Of a DNA stretch of 64,000 bases, positions 23,456 to 33,963 are shown piece after piece. The DNA is from Canna indica. Lineage: Eukaryota; Streptophyta; Magnoliopsida; Zingiberales; Cannaceae. The notes below the pieces were generated by a model. It made no database searches. It was not told where the DNA came from and worked only from the letters and a program-made list of their open reading frames with translations. The stretch spans positions 64,146,001 through 64,210,000 of the forward strand of contig CP136891.1 of assembly GCA_034359265.1 (NCBI GenBank). The letters run 5' to 3'. Position numbers and translations under genes: made by a program. Position 1 is the stretch's first letter; each line of letters begins with the position of its first letter.

Positions 23456-23576
23456 TAAACTTGAGTTGTCCGCTTTTGTAAGCAAACTTTAATTCCATTT
23501 TTGAACATTCCTATTGTTGAGTTGTTAGTTGGGGATTTTGAATTTAAAGGTCTTTGAATATTAATAAAATCACTAC

Positions 23577-23764
23577 AAAAAAAAGTATCACCAACGGATT
23601 AAATCCATTGGTAATACTAATACCAACAATTTTCATTGGTAAAATCCGTTGGTGATACTCTGCTAGGTATTACCAACGGATATTACAATTGTCCGTTGGT
23701 ATTACCACCAGATAAAGATATATTTGTTGGTAATTACCAATAAATGAGTTGGTAATTTTTTTCC
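23577..23764 (+). mobile_element. CACTA-type transposon terminal fragment
   Basis: It opens CACTACAAAAAAAAGTATC, a CACTA-superfamily terminus. Subterminal copies of CCAACGGAT and its complement ATCCGTTGG follow. No right end or transposase is present here. Confidence 0.55.
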
Positions 23765-24328
23765 GGTAATTACCTAAATATATCCTGAACTATAAACTTT
23801 GTCTCATTTGTGGCTAATTCCAAAATATTATCAAATTATATCTTAAACTTTGACATTTGTCTCAATTATATCCTCCCGTCAACTCTCCGTCAGCACACCG
23901 TTAAGGCAATGATGTGGCGCTCTGACATGAATTAAAATAATCTTTTTATTAAAAAAATATAAAAATTACTGTAATTTATATTAAATAATGTAAAATATAT
24001 TTTATATTTTATATTTTATATTAAAGAATCACTCCGAGCCATGTCGTGGGTGGACATGGAGTGATTTTTTAATATAAAATATAAAATATTATTTTATATT
24101 ATTTAATATGATTTAACATAATTTTTTAATATTTTTTAAATAAAAAATATTATTTTAATCCACGTTAGAGCGCCACATCATCACCTTAACGGTGCTGCTG
24201 GCGAAGGGTTGACGGGAGGATATAATTGAGACAAATGTCAAAGTTCGCGATACAATTTGGTAATATTTTAAAATTGGTCATAAATGAGACAAAGTGCATA
24301 GTTCAGAAAATATTTAGATAATTACCTT
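23765..24328. mobile_element. Long-inverted-repeat MITE (about 560 bp)
   Basis: The two halves are imperfect reverse complements over nearly the whole length. Left GGTAATTACCTAAATATAT pairs with right ATATTTAGATAATTACC. GTTAAGGCAATGATGTGGCG pairs with CGCCACATCATCACCTTAAC. The AT-rich centre contains ATCACTCC(...)GGAGTGAT. It has no coding capacity, and the foldback would give a strong hairpin RNA if transcribed. Confidence 0.7.
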
Positions 24329-24535
24329 TTTTTTTAACATGAGTTGTCCGCTTTTGTAAGCAAACTTTAATTCCATTTTTGAACATTACATATTGTTGAG
24401 TTGTTGGTTGGGGATTTTAAATTTAAAGGTCTTTGAATATTAGTAAATTAATGTTCATAGTTTGGTTTGTTTACATGTGGTTTAGTTGGGGTTAGGCTTT
24501 GGGGTACGTGGGTCATACTGGGTTTGGGGTATGAT

Positions 24536-26495
24536 ACTGCGTTACTGCATCCCAGTACCTTTTTGATCATGCTCAGGTGCTGTAAAAGAAAAATATGAAA
24601 GAGGGTAAGTCCAACTATGACTTAGTGAGCAGATCAGTCCTCAAACCACCATATCCAACATTATTAAATCAAACACATAATCAAGCATAAAATGGTAAAG
24701 CATAACTCATATGCAATTATCAATATACAGATCAATATATCCTCTTGTACATCATATAACAACCTACAGAAGATATGCCACCAACTACAAAATACATACT
24801 CAAATGTATCATCACACATGCTCACTTGGACCCATCGGTCCCACATAGCCACATAGGGTAGGTAGTCGATGTGGCCTCCAAACTACCACCCAGCCCAGAA
24901 TCATCTCTTTGGGGCACACCCTCCCCTCATTGGAACAGGCTTTTCGGATCGTCTCTTTGGGGCATATGTTCCCCTCACCGATCGGGATTTCGGACCGTCT
25001 CTTTGGGGTGTGATCTCTCCTCACCAGCCAGAACTTTCGGCATACCCTCCCCTCACCGGTGAGGCTTCTGGGAAAATGTACCAAGCACAGCACACACACA
25101 TACATAACATGCTAAGAAAAATACTCCATCTCATAATGAGGAAATTGGGGGGGAAAGGACTTATAATCCACTCCCTTCTTGGAGAAATCTGAGAGGAAGA
25201 AGCTAAGGTGCTGTTTGGTTAGCGAAAATTATTTTCTGGTTTGGTTTCAGTGAAACTGAAAACTTGGTTTCGAAAACTTGGTTTTGGTTTCTAGTTTTCA
25301 GTTTTCTGAAAACGCGTTTGGTTAATAAAAACAACATCAGTTTTAGTTAGTTGAAACCAGTAAATATTTATTTGATTATAAAAAATAATATTAATTTTCC
25401 TTGAATATTTTTAGTAGTAATTAAATATTTAGTTAGTTTATAAAATTAAATATTTGTTAATATGGTTACAAAATATTTAAATGATTTAATTAATTAAGTT
25501 ATTGGTAATTTAAGATTTTTTTGTTCAATTAGATATAAAAATTAATTAATAGTTATTATAAAATTTCAAAAAAAAAACAAGTCCAATGATCTAAAATTAG
25601 GTTTGATTAAATTATAAATAGACCAACTTTAAGAAAATTGAGTTATTTAAAATTTGGGTTTGAGTCAATTAGATATAAATTGGTTTAATTATTTTATAAA
25701 TTTAAGATAAAAGTTTGAGTTAAAAATGATGATTTTTATTTTTATTTTTAAAAAATCGATATAGTTTGATTTATTTTTAAATTAATTAATTTTATAAAAA
25801 AATATTTATAATTACAAAGTTGTCACAGCATTTTGATAACGAAACCGACAGTCTCGAAACCACAGAAAACAACATTCTGTTGTTTTCATTTTTATTAAGA
25901 AAACTGATTTCGTTTTCATTCTGGTTTCGATTCAGTTTCACGAAAATACTAAACCAAACACGTTTTCGTAAGCAGTTTTGGTTTCAGTGAAACTGAAACC
26001 ATGAAAACAGACTTCGTTTCGCTAACCAAACAGGCCCTAAGGATCCTCCTATGATCAATACCGACGAACTCATGGAATTCTGGTTTCAACCGGCTCTCTC
26101 CCTCTTGCATCACCTCTCTCCTCTCTCCTCGAGTGGTGTGCAGCTAAATCCCAGGCCGCACACGCCAGGTGTAATTTTATGGGGCTTGGTCGAGCCCCGA
26201 GTGACCAATTTGGCCATCCTTAAGTGATTCGACTTCTAAAATCCACATCTAACCCGTTCTAACTCCGGTTCGAGTTCTGATTGAACCACTAGACTCGACT
26301 CGAGGTCCTCTAGCACTCTAGCACTCTAGCATGCTAAATCACAAAAATATTACAAATAAATTTTTTCTAAATTTGTTTCTACTTTAATTGCTTACCCAGA
26401 ATTAATCGCAAAGCTCTCCGCCAGCCTGCGCTAACTCGAACCTCTGATCCCCTGCTCAAGGACAAAATATAATTATTAAAATTTTGGTCATAACA
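24536..26495 (-). repeat. Gypsy 5' LTR, outer copy with nested MITE
   Basis: It repeats 22070-22540 at 24550-25080 and shares its last 300 bases with the 3' LTR at 16955-17248. It ends ATTTTGGTCATAACA at 26495. It is interrupted by a Harbinger-like element (25207-26037). Confidence 0.7.
25207..26037. mobile_element. PIF/Harbinger-like MITE, 831 bp
   Basis: The ends GGTGCTGTTTGGTTAGCG and (reverse) GGGCCTGTTTGGTTAGCG form terminal inverted repeats. They are flanked on both sides by TAA, the target duplication expected for PIF/Harbinger. Subterminal TTTCAGTGAAACTGAAA palindromes recur at both ends. The interior is AT-rich and non-coding. Confidence 0.7.
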
Positions 26496-26750
26496 CAACA
26501 CTATTGGTGAAAAGGAATTAAGAGAGATATAGCAAATTTGGTATCTAAGTGCTTGGTCTACCAGCGGGTTAAGGTCCAGTTTCGGAGACCTGCAGGGTTG
26601 CTTCAGAGTTTGAAGGTACTAGGGTAGATATGAGAAAAGATCTCTATGGATTTTGATAACCGGTCTATTTAGGTCAAGGAATGGTAATGACTCCGTATAG
26701 GTGGTTGTGGACCGACTCACTAAGTCAGTGTATTTCATTTCGGTGATTCC
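26496..26750 (+). pseudogene. Gypsy integrase fragment, + strand
   Basis: The translated + strand shows CLVYQRVKVQFRRPAGLLQS, then frames shift to a GNDSVWVVVDRLTKSVYFI-like integrase core. It is cut at 26750 by the hAT-like element. It is a separate gypsy copy, since its orientation is opposite to the neighbouring element. Confidence 0.65.
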
Positions 26751-27511
26751 TAGAGGGGTGGCCAGGCCAGCACGGGGTCGTCGCTTCGTGCTCGGGCCGA
26801 TCTCGTGCTATAAGGCCAGGTTGGACCTACATTCCTTGGTTCGGCACGATAATGGGTGCCCTGATCATGATTTTATCGTGTTGGACTATCAGACTAGGTT
26901 TGACAAATCGTGTCGAGCCAAAGTTTTCGATCTGGCCTAGCCTAAAAAAATTCAATTTATACTGTAGCAACTTTTTGATTTGTGCATCGTATCTTTAATT
27001 ATAGAAATATCCATCAATTTATAAGATCAGGAGTCATATCTCTTATTCATCGTGTTGGGCTATCAGACTAGGTTTGGCAAATTGTGTCGGGCCTAAGTTT
27101 TCGGCCTGGCCCGACCTAAAAAATTTGTGCCTGCCCAGAACGACCCGGCCCGCCCCGAAAAAAATTATGCTTGGCCTGGCCCGACTGGGAAACACATGCC
27201 CAGCCCGACACGAAAAATAATGGGTCGACACAGCCCGACCCATTTAGCTCAATACCACTAAAAATATTTTAAATTAGGTTTAAACTCGATAGTTAACGAA
27301 TTTTAAACCCGCTAATACCGATCTGAAGTGTTTATCGGGCTATCGAGCTGGGCCGGCTTGATAACACTTGGCCCGACCCGGCACGATAAGGGATCGACCT
27401 TATTGGGCTGGCCTGATAACGGCCCGAACTTGATAAAAGCTGGTCCGAACCCAATTTTTTCGTGTCGGGTCGGGTCGAACTATCGGGCCCGATCGAAAAC
27501 TACCACCCCTA
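26751..27511. mobile_element. hAT-like non-autonomous element, 761 bp
   Basis: The left end TAGAGGGGTGGC and right end CCACCCCTA form short terminal inverted repeats of the plant hAT type. Subterminal GGCCCGACCCGGCACG-like repeats fill the arms. A block of about 75 bases (26875-26950) is repeated at 27048-27125. No convincing 8-bp target duplication was found, and small frames inside are not genes. Confidence 0.5.
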
Positions 27512-28019
27512 TATCAGATCGTGCCAAAATTACTTGACTTAGATACAAAGTTGCAAGTTGCAAGTGTAATTACAACTTCTATTTACAACCAACTAAACGT
27601 TTGCAAATAAAAGTTGCAACTCTACTTGCGGGTAACCAAATAGTAAGTTGCTAATTCTATTGGCGGACATTTGCTTTTGCATGCAAATACTTTTTGCATC
27701 ATTTGCACTTGCGGGCAACCAAACGCCCCCCTATATGACTCCAACAATTAATCCAATAATTAATTAATAAAAGCTTTTATTTTTCTTTTAAAACATTTTT
27801 TTCATTCAAATTGTATGTGTTATATAAATTGATTAAATGATAAAATTTTATATCTTAGTCCATTGATAAAAAATTGTACACATATATTGTTTAAAATCAA
27901 TCACATATAAATAATCTGAATTTAAATATCGATCTACATACATAACTCCTCCCTGCCACGTGCCTCTGGTGACGCTTCGGTTAATGATGCCCCCGTTCGC
28001 TTTAACTCCTCCCTGCCAC
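27512..28019. other. Intergenic, possible MITE end
   Basis: 27545-27740 contains repeated TTGCAAGTTGCAAGTG and CTTGCGGGCAACCAAACGCCCCC, resembling a small MITE arm. 27740-28000 is AT-rich with nothing recognisable. Confidence 0.3.
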
Positions 28020-28533
28020 ATCAGTCGATGCCTCAGGCCTTGTGTAGGCAGAGCAATGTCTTTACATCCCCCAAGCTTCCTTTGGCATGGGTGCCAAAAT
28101 TAATTGACCCCTTCCATGAGTCTGGTCTTGGGTCTGCTACCGAGACTAACCCTTCTTTAAAGGTGGTTAACCCATCCTCTGTTCTCCTATCACTTTTCCA
28201 TCCCCATCCCTCTCCCCTACCTCTTTGACTGCTTTGCCTTCTCTGCTCTTCGATGCTCCCCTTACCACTTTACCCTCCCCTGCCTCGGCCCCTCCTTCCT
28301 GATCCATGGCACAGATGTTTTATGAACTTCAGTTCACCTTTAGGGCCCCTTCTATCTCGATGGCTTTGACCCTCCATCCTAGTAGTGAAGGGACCCGTCT
28401 GAAACCAAACCCCCTAAAATCCCTAATAAAAAATCTCCTCTGGTTCGACCTGGTGTGCAGAAATGACCCCAGGCGAGTCTCTCAACCCCCCCCCCCCTCG
28501 TTGCACCTCCCGCAACCAGTGATAATGCACTCA

Positions 28534-29280
28534 CCATCATCCCCAAATGAGCTACATCTGTTGGAACGTGCGCGGGGGGGGGGGGGGGGGGAGGTGTGGC
28601 ATCGTCAGGTAAAAGATCATTTATTCTATTTGATTCACAAATTTTCTATTCAACTAATTGCTCTACAGGAGACCCATGTAGATGACTTAAGGGCCTCTTA
28701 GATCATTCGTTCTTTTGGTAAGAACTGGATGGGTGTCTCTTACCCATCGAGAGGGGCTTCTGGAGGTCTGTTGTTGGCTTGGAACTCCACTGTGATCTCT
28801 GCAAAGGTTCTACCCTTGCAATCTCAATGTATAATTGCTATTATTGGTAATGACGGCTTTCAGCCATTTATTTTTTGAATATTTACGCAAGTACAAACCC
28901 TATAACTCGGAATGAATTTTAGAATACCTTTACTTCTCTTGATCTCTCGAGTTTTCCCTGGGTCTTATGCGGAGATTTTAATAGTCATTTACATGAAAAT
29001 GATAAAAGAGGCAGACTTCCTTTTCGTTTAAATATTTCTACTCGTGTTTTTCGTGACTTTGTGCAGTCTCTCGGCCTTATAGATTTAGGTTTTATTAGTG
29101 CTCCTTTTACTTGGTCTAATAATAGAGAATAACGCTCAAATTCGAATTAGATTGGACCGATTTTTTTGTAATATGACTTGGCTTCATTTCTTTAGCTCTG
29201 CTATTGTTTCTCATTTGCCTAAAGGCTGTTCAGATCATTGTCCTTTATTGTTCAAATTTGGATATGTGTGTAATAGAAAT
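28534..29280 (+). pseudogene. LINE AP endonuclease domain, broken
   Basis: ORF2 starts with SYICWNVRG, then IALQETHVDDLRAS (catalytic Glu). The remaining blocks are WMGVSYPSRGASGGLLLAWN, FISAPFTWSNN and CSDHCPLLFKF (catalytic SDH). The domain nicks target DNA to prime reverse transcription. The poly-G tract at 28574 and several stops break it. Confidence 0.75.
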
Positions 29281-29579
29281 AGTCAGAGTTTCTGGGTTGA
29301 ATACCCAAAAACACATGATAATGTAAATAATGCGTGGAATGAGGCACCCTCGTCGTTGCCGGCCCAAGGTAAGTTTGCTACCGGTTTGAGCTTTACTCGT
29401 TTTGCTTTGTCTCAGTGGAATTGGATTATTTTAGGTTCTATAGAGAATATGCTTGATGATACTAATGCAAATATTGCTAGACTTGAGTTGCTGACTGCTT
29501 ATTCTAGTCTATCCATATCTGATGAACTTTTACTTCGTTCGCTTTACAATAAAGCTATGGCCTTAAGATGGTAAATTAA

Positions 29580-30912
29580 TTTAAAATGATGGAATAAAGC
29601 CAAGTCACAATGGCTCTCCGATGGTGACAATAACTCAGCATACTTTCATCGAGTTGTGACTGCTCGTAGAAGATTGAATAGAATTAATTATGTACATAAT
29701 GCTAGTGGTTCTTTAGTTACCAATGATGATGAAATTCAGTCGGTTTTCTCGGATTGCTATTGTGAACTTTGGTCGGGTTAATCTGTTGCCACTACTGATT
29801 TAGCGGTTGAACTGACCTTTATGCATATTGACCATTCAGTTTCTCAAAACTTAATCGCCTCGTTTTCTTATAACAAAGTTTGGAAAGTTATTAAAGACCC
29901 GCCTAATGGCAAAAGCTAGAGTTTAGATGGATTTACGGGTGAATTTTTTAAGAATTACTGGCATACTTTCTCACATGTTTTTATGCAATGCATGAATGAT
30001 TTTCATCAAAATAATATTATGTCTGTCGAGTGGAACAAAACAATTTTATCTTTCATTCCTAAGGTCCGAAATCCTTCGGTTGTGGGGGATTTTAGACCAA
30101 TTGCCCTTTGCAATCTCAGCTATCGTATTTTATATAAATGTTTAGCTAATAGACTTAAAGTTACCTTGCATGCCTAAGTTTCACATGAACAATCTACTTT
30201 CATTAGCGGTATAAGTATTCATGATAATGTGTTATTAGCTCAGGAAATTGCTCATTCATTCTACGTGTCTAAATGTAAAAATTCTTTTGTTATGGTTAAA
30301 ATTGATCTGGCTAAGGCTTATGACAAAGTTAATTGGGATGCGGTGTTGGCAGTCCATAGAGCTTGTAATTTTCCCGAACCCTTTATTGCTTGGATTCAAA
30401 CTTGCATTTCTTCGATAAACTTTGCGTGTTTGCTCAATCAAAAACTTTCCCCCTTCTTTCCATCCAAAGGAGGGTTAAGACAGGGTGATGCACTGTCACC
30501 CTATTTATATGTTTTAGTCTCTCAAGTTTTAACTTTCTTGCTTAACCAAACTGTTAACAATAGAAAGCTTAATCCTTTTAAGATTAAAGGGGGTTTTCAG
30601 ATTAGTCATCTCATGTATGCCGATGAGATCCTTTTAACTTTTCATGCTAATACTAGAAGTTTAAATACGGTTAGTGAGATTTTTGAGAAATATGCCCTTT
30701 TCACTAGTCAAACGATAAATTTAAACAAGTCTGAAATCTTTTTTCCTTTGCATACTCCTCGTGCTACCAAAACACATATCGTTGGTTGCCTAGGTATGAA
30801 GGTCGAAAAGTTTCCATTTAAATATTTAGGGACTTTAATTGCACCTAAAAGGTCACCAGCTCAGGCATTTGAAATGATCTTTGATCAAATCAAAAATAAA
30901 CTAAGTACCTAG
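29580..30912 (+). pseudogene. LINE reverse transcriptase, broken
   Basis: Blocks in order are SQWLSDGDNNSAYFHRVVTA, KTILSFIPKVRNPSVVGDFR, MVKIDLAKAYDKVNWDAVL (first catalytic Asp) and GGLRQGDALSPYLYVLV. The last block is SHLMYADEILLTF, where the FADD/YADD motif reads YADE. The longest open piece is 30229-30912. Stops lie at about 29572, 29779, 29918 and 30175. Confidence 0.85.
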
Positions 30913-31125
30913 CAGACCAGCTTTCTTTCCCAGGCTGGAAGGATAGTCTTAATTAAGTCGGTTTTGAACTCTATTCTCATTCACTCTATGGCAGTTTCCT
31001 GGTTTATTGAGAGATAGATTGATAACATTGAGGGTATCATTAACAATTTCCGGTGGTCCTCCTCTAAGGATAAGAAGGGTATTCACCTCTTAAGTTGGGA
31101 TATTATTACATCTCCTAAAAAAAAT

Positions 31126-31340
31126 GGGGGGGGGGGGGGGGGGGGACAACACCTCGACTCCTTGGATTGACCTAGTCAAATCTAAATATAAAGACCATCG
31201 GTTCATGTCTGACTACTATTTCAATACCCCCCCCGGGGGGGGGGGACAACACGGACAACACCTCGACTCCTTGGATTGACCTAGTCAAATCTAAATATAA
31301 AGACCATCGGTTCATGTCTGACTACTATTTCAATACCCCC
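31126..31340 (+). repeat. Poly-G runs flanking an 85-base tandem duplication in the LINE
   Basis: 31146-31230 is repeated at 31255-31339 with essentially no differences (encoded part TPWIDLVKSKYKDHRFMS). The copies are separated by C8G11 and preceded by G20. The poly-G replaces about 30 codons normally present here. Such runs often mark sequencing or gap-filling errors. Confidence 0.7.
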
Positions 31341-31888
31341 GGTAGAATTCAAATAAGAATCATAATAATTTATCTTAAGCAGACCCTGTGATGGGGGATT
31401 CCATTTGATAATGGAGGAGTTACTTAATGAATTTCCCTCGGGTGTAAGAATACTGAAGTAGGTTTCAGTGAATGAGATTATTTGCGTCATGAGGGCAAGG
31501 GGGATAGGCTACCTAACCTCATGCACCAAGATATTTCTAGCCTACCAAATATACCAACATCTAGTAGTAATAAGAGCTTGTCGATAGGAAAGTCCCTTAG
31601 GGTGTGGAAGTTTTGAAAAAAACCAAGTTCCAGGGTCCCACACAGTTGGGGTGATACGATTCCCCAGCCTTGCTTTGAAGGAGATTCCAGATGCTAAGTG
31701 CAAAAGGATAAAAAATGAACAGGTGAGTAATGGTTTCAGAAGCAGTCTGACAAAAAAAACAAGTATCAACAATGTTGAGGCCGAAGGAAGCTAATCTAGA
31801 TCTAGTGGGCAGGCGATGGTGAAAAAGTTTCCAACAAAAAAGTTTTATCTTAGGTGGAGAGCAAAGTTTCCAAAGGGAATCCCACCAA
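31341..31888 (-). pseudogene. Inverted LINE segment: zf-RVT and start of RNase H
   Basis: The - strand encodes the zf-RVT region (PKIKLFCWKLFHHRLPTRSR, KGLSYRQALITTRCWYIW) and the start of RNase H (KWNPPSQGLLKINYYDSYLN). The sequence on both sides is + strand LINE, and the RNase H continues at 31889 on the + strand. This is a local inversion of about 550 bases. Confidence 0.75.
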
Positions 31889-32272
31889 AAGTCTAATTGC
31901 TCGGTTGATGGACATTCGGCTATTTACTTGGAAGTTATGGCAATTAAGAGTTGTCTTCTTTTTGCTGTGGAACACTCTCTTTCGCGTTTTCAAGTGGAGA
32001 CCGATTCTGAGATTTTGGTGGATACATTGAACAAGTGAATGGATGCTCCGTGGAAGCTTACTTCTGTGATTGCTAATATATTTTTCCTTGCGTCTCAATG
32101 TAACTGTGAGAATTTTATATTTTGTTTTAGAGAAATTAATAAAGCTGTCCATTGGGCAATAAATAGGGCTCAACATCAGCATGATGTTCTAGTTTGGACA
32201 TCCATTCGCCCTCCAGACTTGGAGAAAATTTTGTATTTTGATCTTTTTGGCCCTGGCTCAGCCAGGCATTAA
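31889..32272 (+). pseudogene. LINE RNase H C-terminal part
   Basis: AIYLEVMAIKSCLLFAVEHS, then VETDSEILVDTLNK and FREINKAVHWAINRAQH, is a plant-type RNase H (RVT_3) as found at the end of plant L1 ORF2. One stop interrupts it at about 32037. It ends near 32272, giving the LINE 3' end. Confidence 0.75.
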
Positions 32273-32307
32273 TGAAGTTCTTTTGTTCGAAAATAAAAAA
32301 CATACAT

Positions 32308-33274
32308 AACTAATTTGAGTTAAATTTTGCTTCATGATTATCCAAAATTAATTAATTAATTAATATCATCCACGTATTACATATTTGGTGAAATCCCTGT
32401 ATGTCTCAATGAACTCATACTTATACCCTTAGGATTAGATGATAAATAGAGGTTTATTGGATATAATTTTTTTAAAATTCAATATACACTAGATATAATA
32501 TTAATTTTATACTCATTTTTTTTTCTAATTCATACATTAAACAAATAATGGATATCAATCCATCCCTTATCATATCATTCCTTATCCTATGAAGCAAACC
32601 CCTCCACCCTCCACTTGAGCAAGAAGTGACCCTTTTACCGAGCTTCTTTTTTTCTTTTTCTTTTTTTAAAAAAAAATGCACTTAGTGACAATGACATTGA
32701 CAATTATGATATATTTGCTCCATTGGATAAGATCATAAAATATGATTGACTTGGACAATAAATGAGAGATGATTGAATATGAATTTTTTAATTCGATGTA
32801 TATAGGATAATATCAATTTTATATTATCATATTCACATCTCTTTCTAATTTATGCACTAAACAAACAATGGATATTAATCTATTCCTTATCTTATCATCT
32901 CTTATCTTATGAAGCAAGCATGCCCTTATAGTTCGTTTGCTTTAGTGGATACGATTGGATACGATATGATATCAAATGAGGAAGTATTTGATAAGATTTT
33001 TTTTAATTCACTATACACCGGATATAATATCAAAATTATATTCATCTAATTCATGCACTAAAAATAAAGAATATAAATCAATCTCTAATCTAATTATCCA
33101 TCTCTATCCTACGAAGCAAAGACGTCCTTATTGTTTTCTCCAAACATGTGATTTAGGATTAATTTTAAGGATTCAATAAAGACTATTTTAATATATTATT
33201 TTGAAAAATTGATTTCTATTGGTTGATAAAAAAATATGAGGCTTTTTAATTTAATGGACTAAATTAGATTTTTT
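32308..33274. repeat. Three diverged head-to-tail MITE-like copies (about 200 bp each)
   Basis: At 32445-32595, 32715-32930 and 32932-33135 the same order recurs: a GGATA...GATATAAT block, TCTAATTCATGCACTAAA-like, AATGGATATNAATC, then CTTATCTTATGAAGCAA. The last copy has a matching start TTCGTTTGCTTTAGTGG and end GAAGCAAAGACG. 32308-32444 is AT-rich with nothing seen. Confidence 0.5.
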
Positions 33275-33735
33275 TTTTTTGATTAATTAATGAATATATC
33301 ATAACTTTTATCGAAATTCTCAAATCTATCATGATTTTTCATTTATTTTAAATGCAAGTTTCAACTCTCGATTCGTTTCAATTATAGCACACCGTTAAAC
33401 TCTATTTTAATTTTTCGTTAAACTACTGACCTGACAATGATGACATATCTTAATAAGTCTAATCAGTTATTAACTTAATATAAAAAAATTAAATAGCTGA
33501 CGTATATTAGTAAGTATAATTATTATTATTTTATATTAATTTAATAGTTAACTGGACTTATCAAGATACGTCATCGTTATCAGGTCGGTTTAATGAGAAA
33601 CTTACCCAAAGACTGATGGTGTTTTATAATTGAAACGAATTAAGAGTTAAAATTTATATTTTAAATAAATGAAAAATCACAATAGATTTAAGAATTTGAT
33701 AAAAATCATAATATATTCGTTAATTAAAACTTTTT
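33275..33735. mobile_element. Long-inverted-repeat MITE upstream of the PRA1H gene
   Basis: The arms match as reverse complements: TTAATTAATGAATATATCAT pairs with the right end, TTTTCATTTATTTTAAATG with its partner near 33655, and CGATTCGTTTCAATTATA with its partner near 33635. The element is about 460 bp and ends 228 bases before the PRA1H ATG, so it lies in the promoter region. Family unknown; Mutator-like is possible. Confidence 0.65.
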
Positions 33736-33963
33736 TTTTTTAAGATAAAGGATACGAATTCAATTTTTGAGTTAGAAAATTTGGAGTTGATACGAAAAAA
33801 TGGAATGCGTAAAAGATGAATTGAATCCGACCCGATTCAAATTTTCGAATCGAATCATGTCGCCGAATCGATTGGAAGAATTCACAGCCCCTACTTGTGG
33901 TGATGGAGCCCTTTCTGATCCTAACAAACACACAACACGACTCGATCCTAACAAGCCTCGACA
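33736..33963 (+). promoter_or_regulatory. Upstream and 5' UTR region of the PRA1H-like gene
   Basis: These 228 bases separate the MITE from the ATG. There is no clear TATA box; the sequence turns GC-richer toward the start, with repeated CGAATCG motifs. The transcription start cannot be placed. Confidence 0.35.

Larger units (their letters stand above)
23455..24535 (+). repeat. Opposite-strand gypsy LTR end, split by nested DNA transposons
   Basis: The 118 or so bases at 23455-23572 (AACTTGAGTTGTCCGC start) recur in direct orientation at 24328-24447. From there to about 24535 the sequence is the reverse complement of the LTR start at 21713-21800. An LTR end in + orientation thus sits between the two - strand LTR copies and flanks the CACTA and MITE pieces on both sides. 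Confidence 0.5.
28020..32307 (+). mobile_element. L1-type LINE, rearranged and dead
   Basis: The + strand order ORF1 tail, AP endonuclease, reverse transcriptase, zf-RVT, RNase H is that of plant L1 elements. It carries many stops and homopolymer tracts (C run near 28487, G run 28574-28591, G runs 31126-31145 and 31235-31245), an 85-base tandem duplication and an internal inversion (31341-31888). The 3' end runs to an AATAAAAAA-like tail near 32300. Confidence 0.85.
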
